DNA of 64,000 bases, taken from the NCBI GenBank assembly GCA_028283605.1, contig JAPWKH010000010.1, positions 27,475 to 91,474 on the forward strand. The letters are read 5' to 3'. Position numbers and translations under genes: made by a program. The notes under the pieces are model-generated. The model did not search any database and was not told the DNA's origin. It worked only from the letters and a program-made list of their open reading frames with translations. This document shows, in pieces, positions 47,502 through 57,249 of this stretch. How positions within the stretch are numbered: position 1 is the stretch's first letter; each line of letters begins with the position of its first letter. This DNA comes from Arachidicoccus sp. (GTDB lineage: Bacteria; Bacteroidota; Bacteroidia; Chitinophagales; Chitinophagaceae).

Positions 47502-48512
47502 ATGAAAATATTAATTGAAAATTCTACATGGAATAACGTTGGCGATGGGTGGTATCAATATTCATTGTATTATTTATTTAAACAAATATACCCTCAACAC
47601 GATATTTATTTAGGAGAAGGGCCAATTAAAAGAGCTTTTAGAATTAAAAAGGAAAAGTTATTAAATAATGCACTTGATTTAATTAATTATCAAGAAGCAG
47701 ACCTCCATGTTTTTTCCGGGCCGATGATTAAATCTATATTTTCAGATTACCAGACTGCAATAAAAAAAATAAAGGCTCGAGGCGCAAACTATGTGTTTAT
47801 TTCTGTCTCGGGTACTGCTCTGTCTAAATCGGAGATTACAGAAATAGGAGAATTTCTGGAAAAATATCCCCCATTATTTTTTTCCTCTCGTGATGAGGAA
47901 ACATATAATAATTTTAGTCCGTATGTAAAGAACAGTTATAATGGCATGTGTTCGGCCTTTCTCGTTGGAAAAACCATAAAAACACATCCGTTTAAACTGG
48001 AAAAGCCATTTTTTATAAGCAGCTTTTATATGGAATTAGAACCATTTTTTTCGGTTAAAAAAAGTGAAGTTTTTTCTATTGAAAATTTGGAAATTCATCA
48101 TAAGAAAAAAATGTATGGTCTTCCATTTAAGTATTCGCGGCATTTAAATTTTTCGCGAACGCACCAAAAAGAAGTCGATAATCATCTTATTGTAAGAACT
48201 ATACAAAATTTAAATACCCGGTTTAACCATGTAAATTTTGCTGTACCTAATAGTTTCATCAGTTTTAATCCCTTAACTTATTTAGATGTTACAATGTCTT
48301 CGGAATTCGTTATATCAGATAGAGTTCATGCATGTGCAATAGGGTTAGCTATGGGAAAACCCGCAAGATTTTTATTCCATACTCCAAGAGCTGGCATATT
48401 TGATCGTTTAAAATTTAATTATAAAAATGAATTGGGCCTTATGTATCCAAATCCAGAAATAATTGACGAAGAGTATGGCAAACTTATAGATCAAATTAAG
48501 AAATATATTTAA
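47502..48512 (+). CDS. Polysaccharide pyruvyl transferase family protein
   Basis: A 336-aa cytoplasmic protein. The opening ENSTWNNVGDGWYQYSLYYLF and the late motif SEFVISDRVHACAIGLAMGKPARFLF match the polysaccharide pyruvyl transferase family, which transfers pyruvate from PEP to a sugar as a ketal or takes part in related sugar modification. The His in SDRVHA is the usual catalytic residue. Lower G+C than the genes before gmd. Family clear, exact acceptor unknown. Confidence 0.75.
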   Translation: MKILIENSTWNNVGDGWYQYSLYYLFKQIYPQHDIYLGEGPIKRAFRIKKEKLLNNALDLINYQEADLHVFSGPMIKSIFSDYQTAIKKIKARGANYVFISVSGTALSKSEITEIGEFLEKYPPLFFSSRDEETYNNFSPYVKNSYNGMCSAFLVGKTIKTHPFKLEKPFFISSFYMELEPFFSVKKSEVFSIENLEIHHKKKMYGLPFKYSRHLNFSRTHQKEVDNHLIVRTIQNLNTRFNHVNFAVPNSFISFNPLTYLDVTMSSEFVISDRVHACAIGLAMGKPARFLFHTPRAGIFDRLKFNYKNELGLMYPNPEIIDEEYGKLIDQIKKYI

Positions 48513-48607
48513 TAGATGTCTGTATTTCTGGGTAGAGGTTGAAGTCAGAGAAATCTGTAACTGTTAAAAATATGGGATATTAGTATTATATCTCAGTACT
48601 ATGTTAT

Positions 48608-49981
48608 ATGTCTACGTCTGTAAAAAAAAATATTTTAAAAAATGGCGCCGCCTCTGTCTTTCAACAGGTAGTAAAAGTAGCGGAGCAGTTGTTGCTCGTC
48701 CCTTTTTTTATTTCTGCATGGGGTGCGGCATATTATGGGGAATGGCTCACGTTAACCATTATTCCAAGTATCATAGCTTTCTCTGATCTGGGTTTTGGTT
48801 CTGCTGCAGCCAATACTTTTGTATTGAATTATGCCGCAGGTGATTATCAAAAAGCAGCCAATACAAATAAAATGGGGATATTTATTATCACCCGAATGAT
48901 TGCTTTTGCTGTTGTAATTAGCGCATTAGTAATGCTAATATTAAGCTATTTCCATGTGTTTGATAAGTCTTTAATCAACAGGCATGATGCCATTGCTGCA
49001 GTAGTAATTTTATTATGCTCCCGATTGTTGAATTTTTATTCAGAGCTTTTTCAATCGTATTACAGGGCGGCAAGGCGCGCTTCTTTGGGAATTACCATGT
49101 TGTCTTTCAATGACACGTTTAGCTTTTTAGCGGGCATTACGGTTTTACTGTTAGGGAAAGGCATTGTTGTATATGCTTGTGCCCAATTAATAGTATTGCT
49201 CGTGTTCAATATTATTTATTCACGTATCGGTAAAAGATTGTTAGCAGATTTCTTTAAAAACCATAAAGGCGCTAAAGATACGGCCATAAAAAAAGAAATT
49301 ACTCGTAAAGGCTTTGGATATATGATGTCCCCTATTTGGCAGGCTATCTATTTTCAGGGTACTACATTTGTAGTGCGCATAGTATTAGGTGCAGAAGCGG
49401 TAGCGGTGTATAATACGGTAAGAACGTTGACACGATCTGTAAACCAGTTGTTTACTATTATCAACAACAGTATTTATCCGGAATTGCAGTTCGAAATCGG
49501 ATTAGGAAATATGCAAAAAGTGCAAAAGATATATCGAATTTTCTTGATGGTTACATTGTTGATTGCTTTGGTAGGGGTATTGCTGCTTGTAACGGTCGGT
49601 TTTTGGTTCTATGGCATTTGGACACACCACAAATTAAATATTTCGCATTCGTTATGGAACATATTTATGATCGGTATTTTGTTCAATGCATTATGGTGGA
49701 CTTCGGCAGTTATTTTCCGCTCCATGAACCAGCCGCATAAGTTTGCCAAACTGGGCTTGATATGTGCTTTTATTTCTGTAATCGTTTCATATATAGCTGC
49801 TAAATTTTTAGGGTTGTTAGGAGCTGCATTAGGTGCATGTGCTTTCGATATTATGATGGCATTTATGATTATGCCGATAGCAAAAAAGCTACTACACATG
49901 CCTAAAAGAAACTTTTTCCAATTTATACGTGAAGATTTTATAGAACTCATCACATTCTTGAAATTGAAATTAAAAGTTTAA
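48608..49981 (+). CDS. Wzx-like flippase of the polysaccharide transporter family
   Basis: A 457-aa integral membrane protein with about 12 helices, matching the MOP superfamily oligosaccharide flippases. It opens with KNGAASVFQQVVKVAEQLLLVPFFISAWG, split over residues 9-38, and shows the usual helix pattern with basic loops. It moves the lipid-linked repeat unit to the periplasmic face. The next gene starts after a 235-base gap that holds only a 14-codon ORF (49984-50028). Confidence 0.85.
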   Translation: MSTSVKKNILKNGAASVFQQVVKVAEQLLLVPFFISAWGAAYYGEWLTLTIIPSIIAFSDLGFGSAAANTFVLNYAAGDYQKAANTNKMGIFIITRMIAFAVVISALVMLILSYFHVFDKSLINRHDAIAAVVILLCSRLLNFYSELFQSYYRAARRASLGITMLSFNDTFSFLAGITVLLLGKGIVVYACAQLIVLLVFNIIYSRIGKRLLADFFKNHKGAKDTAIKKEITRKGFGYMMSPIWQAIYFQGTTFVVRIVLGAEAVAVYNTVRTLTRSVNQLFTIINNSIYPELQFEIGLGNMQKVQKIYRIFLMVTLLIALVGVLLLVTVGFWFYGIWTHHKLNISHSLWNIFMIGILFNALWWTSAVIFRSMNQPHKFAKLGLICAFISVIVSYIAAKFLGLLGAALGACAFDIMMAFMIMPIAKKLLHMPKRNFFQFIREDFIELITFLKLKLKV

Positions 49982-50216
49982 AAATGGATATAAGTGTAAA
50001 AACTGTTATAAGATTGATCGAAAAGTAAAATCTGCATGATTACAAAATTCATTTATTGAATTTTGGCTAAAATAGTTCCGATGAAAGACGATAAAGGATA
50101 AAACACATTAAGGCAATGCGATATAATTAAGTTAGAAAGATGTTTTTTTATTTTTAAATTATTAGAATCCCCATAATTTTCAAAGAATACTATTTATTAA
50201 ATCCTATTTGACATAC

Positions 50217-51362
50217 ATGATGGTCAGAAAAAAATTGAGAATAAATATAATTTCCCCCGGTCGATTTCATGTCTTGGATTTAGCACGTGAACTTGATAAA
50301 AATGATTGGGATGTACGATTTTATTCATGGTTGCCAACAAAAAGAACCAAAGTATTCAACTTACCTGCTAAATGTAACAAATCATTATTTGGCATATTAT
50401 GGCCGTTTATTATAATTGGCAAATTATTGCCTAAACTTAAATGGTTTTCTTCTCTTCAACTTATTGCCCAAGATTATATAACCGCTTTTTATATGCGCAA
50501 ATGTGATGTGCTTATTGCCATGAGTGGCGCATTTGTATATTCATTAAAAAGGGCAAAAAAGAAAGGCGCAATTATTGTTTTAGAGCGTGGATCAAAACAT
50601 ATATTGGAGCAAAAGAAGATTTTAGAATCCGTTCCTGCATTGCAGGGAAAAAAACCTGTACCGGATATTCATGTAAAAAGAGACTTGGAAGGGTACAACA
50701 TAGCTGATTATATATCTATAGCTTCTGAACATGTAAAAAATAGTTTTATAGCTCATAATTATCCTGAAAGCCGGCTTTTTGTAAATCCCTATGGTACTTC
50801 TTTATCACATTTTTATCCGACCATCAAACCAACAAGTGATGCATACGATGTGATAATGGTAGGAGGATGGTCATATCGAAAGGGCTGCGATTTAATTGTA
50901 AAAGCAATTACGAAGTTAAACTTACGTTTTTTGCATGTAGGAGGCATTGTCGATGTTGTTTTCCCCAACGATTGCAATTTCACACATATTGATCCTGTAG
51001 ATGAAACGCTGTTAGTGAATTATTATGCCCAATCTAAAGTGTTTGTTTTACCGTCAAGAGAGGAAGGCTTGGCATTAGTACAAGCGCAGGCATTAACCTG
51101 TGGACTTCCCATTGTATGTTCTAAAGATACCGGCGGGAGAGATTTACGATCTTTTTTAGATGATAAAAAATGGATAATAGAAATGGAAGAAACAAATGCA
51201 GATTGTTTAGCATCATCCATTCAATTAGCATTGCAATTGGCTGAATCTCAGCCCCAAGGCAATCGAAATTATGCAAAAAACGCTCTGCAGAATTTAACTT
51301 GGGCAGCTTATGGGAAAAGGTATAGCGATTTTTTACATCAAATAATTAAAAAAGATTATTAA
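50217..51362 (+). CDS. Group 1 (GT4) glycosyltransferase 1
   Basis: About 381 aa from ATG 50217 or 50220 (TTG 50208 is less likely). GT-B fold: N-terminal INIISPGRFHVLDLARELDK, and the C-terminal donor site VFVLPSREEGLALVQAQALTCGLPIVCSKDTGGRDL, with the E-x7-E pattern (EGLALVQAQ). It adds a sugar to the growing repeat unit at the inner face of the membrane. Sugar specificity unknown. Confidence 0.87.
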   Translation: MMVRKKLRINIISPGRFHVLDLARELDKNDWDVRFYSWLPTKRTKVFNLPAKCNKSLFGILWPFIIIGKLLPKLKWFSSLQLIAQDYITAFYMRKCDVLIAMSGAFVYSLKRAKKKGAIIVLERGSKHILEQKKILESVPALQGKKPVPDIHVKRDLEGYNIADYISIASEHVKNSFIAHNYPESRLFVNPYGTSLSHFYPTIKPTSDAYDVIMVGGWSYRKGCDLIVKAITKLNLRFLHVGGIVDVVFPNDCNFTHIDPVDETLLVNYYAQSKVFVLPSREEGLALVQAQALTCGLPIVCSKDTGGRDLRSFLDDKKWIIEMEETNADCLASSIQLALQLAESQPQGNRNYAKNALQNLTWAAYGKRYSDFLHQIIKKDY

Positions 51363-51397
51363 GAAGCTATTATTCAATAAGAGATAACTAATATACA

Positions 51398-52198
51398 ATG
51401 GCACTGTTTGATAAAATAATCTATCATTGGCATTTTTCTAAAATTAATATAATAAAAACTATTTTATTTAATTTAAAAACATTGCCATTCAAAACTGCAA
51501 TAAAATTTCCAATATTTCTATATGGTAAAATAGATATATATTTTTTGCAGGGAAAAATAGAATTTCAAAATTGCACTGTTAAAAAAGGAATGGTAAAATT
51601 AGGATGGAATAAAGAATTTTTAGGAACAAAGAATGGAGGGCTTATTCTTTTAAATCAAAAATCAAAAATCATTTTTAAAGGCAACGCAGAAATAAGCGGC
51701 AATTTTTTAATTCGTGTAGGCGAAAATGCAATTTTAACTATAGGCAATAATTTTTTCTTAGGCTCTTCCTCTAAAATTGTATGTATTCATAAAATATCAA
51801 TAGGAGATGGAACCCTTATAGCGTTTGAATCTCAAATTATTGATTCTGATTTTCATTATATATATGATATAGAAAAGGAATTAATTCAATCAAGAGAAAG
51901 AGAGATTGTTATTGGAGACTTTAATTGGATAGGAAATAGAACAACCATTTTAAAAGGAACTAAAACCGATATACATACAATTGTAGCATGTTGTTCTATT
52001 CTAAGAAAAGATTATATTCAAACAGAAAGCAAGAATGTTATATTAGCGGGTAATCCTGCTACAGTTGCTGCCAAGAACAAAAGAAGAATAGTATCATTAG
52101 ATTTAGAAAATAAACTAATCCATTTTTACAAAAATTCTAATAATCGACTTACTGATGAATTAAAGAATGAGATTAAAAAATCTTTAGAAGATAATTGA
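51398..52198 (+). CDS. Hexapeptide-repeat acetyltransferase (LbetaH)
   Basis: A 266-aa protein whose second half is a left-handed beta-helix of the WbbJ/maa type. Imperfect hexapeptides (GNAEISGNFLIRVGENAILTIGNNFFLG split over about 90-120) and the catalytic-type SQIIDSDFHYIYD near 144-156, then IGDFNWIGNRTTILKGTKTD. Acetyl-CoA-dependent O-acetylation of a sugar is likely. Very AT-rich. It ends one base before the next gene. Confidence 0.8.
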   Translation: MALFDKIIYHWHFSKINIIKTILFNLKTLPFKTAIKFPIFLYGKIDIYFLQGKIEFQNCTVKKGMVKLGWNKEFLGTKNGGLILLNQKSKIIFKGNAEISGNFLIRVGENAILTIGNNFFLGSSSKIVCIHKISIGDGTLIAFESQIIDSDFHYIYDIEKELIQSREREIVIGDFNWIGNRTTILKGTKTDIHTIVACCSILRKDYIQTESKNVILAGNPATVAAKNKRRIVSLDLENKLIHFYKNSNNRLTDELKNEIKKSLEDN

Positions 52199-52199
52199 A

Positions 52200-53234
52200 A
52201 TGAAAATATTATCCATAGGTACTATGAATGGGTTAAGCAATACATGTTTACATCGGCATTGGGCTTTGGAAAAAATTGCTCAACAAATCGATGTTGTGAA
52301 TACTTCTGCTAAAAAAATTTCTTTAAGATACCGGATCTCTAATCGTTTATTCGGTTATGGATTACCAATTCGTTTACCCGATCTTTCCCAATCAAATAAA
52401 AAAATTAAAGCATTAGCAGAACAAAATTTTTACGACATTGTATGGATTGATAAAGGCATAACGATTAATCCGGAAACTTTAAGATTTATCAAAACAAAAC
52501 ATCCTACAACAAAAATAGTGAGTTATTCCCCTGATAATATGGCTTTACGTCATAATCAAAGCCAGAATTATTTAGAATGCATTCCTCTGTACGATTATAT
52601 TTTTACAAATAAATCTTATATACTGGAAGATATGAAGAAACTGGGTGCAAAAAATATAACATTTGTAAACAACAGTTATGAATCTCGGTTTCATTATCCC
52701 CGAACATTATCAAGTGACGAAATCAAAAGATTAGGGGGCGATGTAGGATTTATTGGAGCATGGGAAAAAGAAAGGTGTGATAGCATTTTATATTTGGCAA
52801 AAAATGGCATTCATGTGAAAGTTTTTGGCGGCGGAAAGTGGGAGAATTATAAAAATTATCTCCCAAATTTACAAATTGAGAAAGGTATTTTTTCAGAAGA
52901 TTATTCCAAAGCGTTGCAAGCGTTTAAAATTTCTTTATGTTTTCTTCGAAAAGCAAATTTTGATCAGCAGACAACCAGAACAATGGAAATTCCGGCATGT
53001 GGCGGGTTTATGCTTGCAGAAAGAACAATAGAACATGAAAAGTTGTTTAACGAAGGAACAGAAGCTGCTTTTTTTAGTTCCAATGAAGAATTATTACAAA
53101 AATGCAAATATTATTTAGAACACGAAGAGGAAAGGAAAAAAATTGCTAAAGGGGGACTTAAACGTTGCGAAACATCAGGGTATTCAAATGAATTTACCAT
53201 AAAAAAAATGATTGAATTTGTTAACCATGCATAA
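52200..53234 (+). CDS. CgeB-like glycosyltransferase
   Basis: A 344-aa GT-B-like protein of the CgeB group. The first half has DIVWIDKGITINPETL and YSPDNMALRHNQSQNYLECIPLYDYIFTNKS; the second half shows VGFIGAWEKERCDSILYLA, FLRKANFDQQTTRTMEIPACGGFMLAERT, and a helix-rich end. The EIPACGGFMLAE pattern is typical. It is the second glycosyltransferase of the locus; sugar unknown. It overlaps the start of the wzy gene by eight bases. Confidence 0.8.
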   Translation: MKILSIGTMNGLSNTCLHRHWALEKIAQQIDVVNTSAKKISLRYRISNRLFGYGLPIRLPDLSQSNKKIKALAEQNFYDIVWIDKGITINPETLRFIKTKHPTTKIVSYSPDNMALRHNQSQNYLECIPLYDYIFTNKSYILEDMKKLGAKNITFVNNSYESRFHYPRTLSSDEIKRLGGDVGFIGAWEKERCDSILYLAKNGIHVKVFGGGKWENYKNYLPNLQIEKGIFSEDYSKALQAFKISLCFLRKANFDQQTTRTMEIPACGGFMLAERTIEHEKLFNEGTEAAFFSSNEELLQKCKYYLEHEEERKKIAKGGLKRCETSGYSNEFTIKKMIEFVNHA

Positions 53235-54774
53235 AAAAAATAATATATATATTTTTAATTATATATTAGAAATTATTTTATATTCTGCCATAGTTCTAGA
53301 GGTGATTTTCTTTCCATCATTTTCTAACTTTTTTGGTTGTCTAATGTCATGGGTTACATTTTATATATTTAAATTTTTTTTTAAAAGAGGGGTAATTATT
53401 AAAAATCCCTTTTCTTTTATAACTTTTTGTTCATTGTTTTTATATAGATATCTACCACTTATTGCAACACTAATTGAACGAAAGCCTATTACATTTGGCT
53501 TTGAAACTCCTTATGAAACTTTTAGCTATGAAACATTTCTATTTATTATTGCGGGGCTCGCCTATTATTTTGCGATGAATAAAAATGTAGATAAGAATAA
53601 TAGACTTCAAAAATTTTTTTATAATACAAAATATATTTATTATTCTACTCCTAAATTACTCTGGGGATTAGGAATCGCTGGATTTATTGCGCGAATATTG
53701 ACCCTAAGATCTTCAGATGTAGAGTATGGGGATGTTAAAGAGAAATTTATAGCCGGTTTAGGTTATTTGATTTATGCACCTTTTTGCCTATTATTTCCTA
53801 ATATATTAAAAATAAAAAGTTCTTTCAATAAAAAAATTGTATGGGGGTATATTGTAGTAGTTTTTTTATTAAATTTAGCTTCGAATAGTCGTCAAGCAAT
53901 TATCGCTCCTATTGGATTATACTTATTACTCTTCTTTCTAAACATTATTATTTTCAATAAAAATTTAGGAATTTCTATTCCTAAATTAATAATTATTCCT
54001 ATAGTTACAATTGTTGGGTTTAATTTTCTTTCTGATTTATCGTTGGCAATGCTTTCAACAAGGTCGTCACGATCTAATATTAGCAAGTCTGAATTACTAA
54101 GTCAAACAATCACTACCTATCAAGATAAACAAACAATGCAGCAATTGAGAAAGCTTGCATATTTAGATAAAGGAGAATTTACTGAAGGTAATAGTCAAAA
54201 TTATAATAATGAATGGACTGAAATGTATATTGATAATTTCATGCTTAATCGCTATGCTAACTTACGTATTTCAGATGAGACAATTTATTTAGCAGACGAA
54301 AGTGGATATAATAATAAAGAAATGCAAAAAAATTATATTGCAAGTGTTTATGCATTGTTACCCACTCCAATAATTAATTTTCTTAATTTAGGAATTCGAA
54401 AGGATAATTTTGCACATTCGTCCGGTGATTTATTATATTCTATCGCAACAAATACAGAAATATTTGGCTCTTATAGGGTAACGAGCTATATAGGAGATGG
54501 GTTATCTACTTGGGGTATATTCTATTTTCCATTGCAATTTTGTTTATGGTTTTTAATATTTAAAATATTAAATTCTCTTGTTTATTTTAAAAAAGGCGAA
54601 GTAATTTATTCTGCTTTTGGTTTAATGAATGTTTTTACATATTTAGGTTTATTACGAAATGCAAATGGAAGTCTCACAGATTTAAGTTATTTATTAAGGG
54701 GCTTTTGGCAAGATTGTTTTATTTATATATTAATAGTTATTGTTCTTAAAAAAATGTTACAAGTGAGAATCTAA
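53227..54774 (+). CDS. Wzy-like O-antigen/exopolysaccharide polymerase
   Basis: About 515 aa from ATG 53227 (a TTG at 53212 is less likely). Around ten to twelve hydrophobic helices and a large periplasmic loop of charged residues near 270-360 (QTITTYQDKQTMQQLRKLAY, TEMYIDNFMLNRYANLRI). No conserved enzyme motif beyond topology, as is usual for Wzy. It joins the flipped repeat units in the periplasm. Base composition is the most AT-rich in the locus. Confidence 0.72.
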   Translation: MHKKNNIYIFNYILEIILYSAIVLEVIFFPSFSNFFGCLMSWVTFYIFKFFFKRGVIIKNPFSFITFCSLFLYRYLPLIATLIERKPITFGFETPYETFSYETFLFIIAGLAYYFAMNKNVDKNNRLQKFFYNTKYIYYSTPKLLWGLGIAGFIARILTLRSSDVEYGDVKEKFIAGLGYLIYAPFCLLFPNILKIKSSFNKKIVWGYIVVVFLLNLASNSRQAIIAPIGLYLLLFFLNIIIFNKNLGISIPKLIIIPIVTIVGFNFLSDLSLAMLSTRSSRSNISKSELLSQTITTYQDKQTMQQLRKLAYLDKGEFTEGNSQNYNNEWTEMYIDNFMLNRYANLRISDETIYLADESGYNNKEMQKNYIASVYALLPTPIINFLNLGIRKDNFAHSSGDLLYSIATNTEIFGSYRVTSYIGDGLSTWGIFYFPLQFCLWFLIFKILNSLVYFKKGEVIYSAFGLMNVFTYLGLLRNANGSLTDLSYLLRGFWQDCFIYILIVIVLKKMLQVRI

Positions 54775-54892
54775 ATCAGATTTAATATTAAACTTTAGTC
54801 GCATCCTATTTTATTTATGATCAAATCTTAACTATAAAAGTACTCGGAAAATAAACAAAATCTTTAAAAATTATTATCCTCTAATATTATAT

Positions 54893-55903
54893 ATGACTAT
54901 AAACTTTTTCTACAGAAGTAAAGATGCAGGTTTTTCCATTGCACGGGTTTTTGAGCCTATTGCAGAAGAACTTCAAAAAAAAGGGCATATTGTAAATAAT
55001 ATTTACGTTCCCTCAAAGTATGGCAACATATCCGATATAATAAAAAATGCTCTATATGCCAGAAGAGAATTAAAGAAAAATAAAAATAAAGAAGTCATCA
55101 ATCATATTACAGGCGATGTATATTATCTCTCCTGGTTTCTCCCCAAAAAAAACCTGGTAGTTACAGTACACGATATATGGTTTTATACCATGAATCCAAA
55201 AGGATTGAAAATGAAAATGAAATATTTTTTCTGGATTCGTCCACTAAAAAGAGCAAAAAAGGTTACATTTATTTCAGAAGCATCCAGAACGCAAGTGTTA
55301 CAATATTTAACACTCAAGCAAGAGCAAACTGAAGTAATAGAAAATCCTGTTTCTCCGGATTATATAAGCAGCGATAAACCATTTAATAGTCAGAAACCGG
55401 TAATATTACATTTAGGCATGAGCCCTAGTAAAAATTTAGGTAATCTAATTCCTGCCTTAAAAGGAATTTCATGTCATTTAAGACTGATCGGGCAATTGAA
55501 ACCGGAATATCAGAAATTGCTGGAAGAAAACAATATAGAATACTCGTTTGTTTACAATCTTACAAACAAAGAAGTGGTTCAAGAATACGCGCAATGCGAC
55601 ATCGTGAATTTAACATCAGAACACGAGGGTTTTGGTATGCCTATTATTGAAGGGCAGGCTTCTAACAAGATTGTCGTTACATCTGATATTTCTCCTATGA
55701 AAGAAATTGCCGGCGATGGCGCCTGTCTGGTAAATCCTGGCAATAGGGAAGAGATACATGCAGCTTATAAAAAAATTATTGAAGACGAAGCATATCGCGA
55801 AGATATAAGAGGCAAGGGGCTTAAAAATGCTAAAAGGTTTCAGATAAACGTCATCGCTGCCAAATACGAAACACTGTATTCAAATATGCTAAATAAAATA
55901 TGA
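54893..55903 (+). CDS. Group 1 (GT4) glycosyltransferase 2
   Basis: A 336-aa GT4 enzyme. N-terminal ITGDVYYLSWFLPKKNLVVTVHDIW and the donor-site LTSEHEGFGMPIIEGQASNKIVVTSDISPMKEIAGDGACLVNP with the EGFGMPIIE E-x7-E pair. Its stop overlaps the start of the beta-propeller gene by four bases (ATGA). Sugar not known. Confidence 0.89.
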   Translation: MTINFFYRSKDAGFSIARVFEPIAEELQKKGHIVNNIYVPSKYGNISDIIKNALYARRELKKNKNKEVINHITGDVYYLSWFLPKKNLVVTVHDIWFYTMNPKGLKMKMKYFFWIRPLKRAKKVTFISEASRTQVLQYLTLKQEQTEVIENPVSPDYISSDKPFNSQKPVILHLGMSPSKNLGNLIPALKGISCHLRLIGQLKPEYQKLLEENNIEYSFVYNLTNKEVVQEYAQCDIVNLTSEHEGFGMPIIEGQASNKIVVTSDISPMKEIAGDGACLVNPGNREEIHAAYKKIIEDEAYREDIRGKGLKNAKRFQINVIAAKYETLYSNMLNKI

Positions 55904-57249
55904 AAATAGAAAAACTTACTACGGGCCCAAAGCAACACTTATTCGGCTTTCATGATATCTGCGCATGGAATTCAAATAATGATAGATTGGTTGCAATAGA
56001 AGTAGATGATATTACTACGCCTCCGAACCCGGCAATTGAATTCGGTTTGGGTTATGTATCAGAAGATAAAATATTTCATCGCTTCGGATATACGCACGCT
56101 TTCAATTATCCGCAAGGGGCGCGGCAGCAATGGCTCTACAATACAAATAATGTAATTGTAAATGATATAAAAAACGGTAACGTTTTTTCTAAAATATATG
56201 ATACGGATACGCAGAAGGAAATTGAAACTTGCGAAGCATCAACACATGTTATCACTGATGACGGATGGGCATTTGGTTTAAATTATGCGCGGCTTTTTCG
56301 TTTAGGCGCCTATGGATATGCCGGCACTGTCGATCATACTGCAAATGAAAGGACTCCGGTAAAAGATGGCATTATCAAACATAATATTTTTTCCAAAGAA
56401 AAATTGCTTTTGGTAAGTACAAAACAATTATCTGAGTTTGAAATGAATCCGCAATTAGGATTACATCATTATCTCACTCATTTGGTTTTAAGCCCGGATC
56501 AAAAACGCATTGCATTCTTGCATAGATATAAATTAAAAGATGGAGGTGAAACAACCCGGCTTTGTACAATTGGAACAGATGGTTCAGAATTAAGATGCCT
56601 TGTTACTGGTTTTTTAAGCCACTTCGATTGGATGGATAATGAGCATGTTATGATTTGGGGACGTACCGGATCTGGAATAGAAAAATTTAGGTCATCTTTA
56701 ATGTATCGAATAATCCCTAATTCGCTACTTCAGCAAGCAAAGAAAACAATAAAAAAATTCCGGTCCAAGAATCAGCCTTCAGCAACTACCGAATCACCTT
56801 TTCACTGGTTATCGGTACAAGATAAGAATGAGCCTTCTATAAACTTTGTTGCCAACGGCGTTATCACGGAGGATGGCCATCCTATGTATTGCCCCACTAA
56901 TAGAAATTGGTTTGTATGCGATAATTATCCGGACAATCATGATGGTATCCGGACATTATTTCTCTATAGCTTGAAAGATGATAAAAAAATAGATTTAGGG
57001 AAATTTAAAATGATAAATGATAAACCAAATATAAAAGAATCAATTGCTATACTGAAAGGAACAGACGAAAGTATTTTAAAAGCGGTAGGGTTAGAAAGTT
57101 TCATCTTTACGAGAAGTGGGTTGCATTGTGATTTGCATCCGCGTTGGAGTCCCAATGGCAAAATGGTTGCTTTCGATTCTATACATGAAGGAGATAGACA
57201 AATTTATATGATTGATGTAAATGATATTCTCAATGGGAAAGAGAAATAA
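55900..57249 (+). CDS. Cytoplasmic beta-propeller protein of unknown function in the exopolysaccharide operon
   Basis: A 449-aa protein without signal peptide or membrane helix. Beta-rich, with blade-like units of the TolB/PD40 kind: LVLSPDQKRIAFLHRYK near 200-216, FDWMDNEHVMIWGR near 244-257, and RWSPNGKMVAFDSIHEGDRQ then IYMIDV near 416-441. Conserved-looking start GPKQHLFGFHDICAWNSNN and FNYPQGARQQWLYN. It overlaps both neighbours (a glycosyltransferase on each side), so it is made with them. No known catalytic motif; it may act as a scaffold, a polysaccharide-processing enzyme or a sugar sensor (inference). Confidence 0.7.
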   Translation: MKIEKLTTGPKQHLFGFHDICAWNSNNDRLVAIEVDDITTPPNPAIEFGLGYVSEDKIFHRFGYTHAFNYPQGARQQWLYNTNNVIVNDIKNGNVFSKIYDTDTQKEIETCEASTHVITDDGWAFGLNYARLFRLGAYGYAGTVDHTANERTPVKDGIIKHNIFSKEKLLLVSTKQLSEFEMNPQLGLHHYLTHLVLSPDQKRIAFLHRYKLKDGGETTRLCTIGTDGSELRCLVTGFLSHFDWMDNEHVMIWGRTGSGIEKFRSSLMYRIIPNSLLQQAKKTIKKFRSKNQPSATTESPFHWLSVQDKNEPSINFVANGVITEDGHPMYCPTNRNWFVCDNYPDNHDGIRTLFLYSLKDDKKIDLGKFKMINDKPNIKESIAILKGTDESILKAVGLESFIFTRSGLHCDLHPRWSPNGKMVAFDSIHEGDRQIYMIDVNDILNGKEK

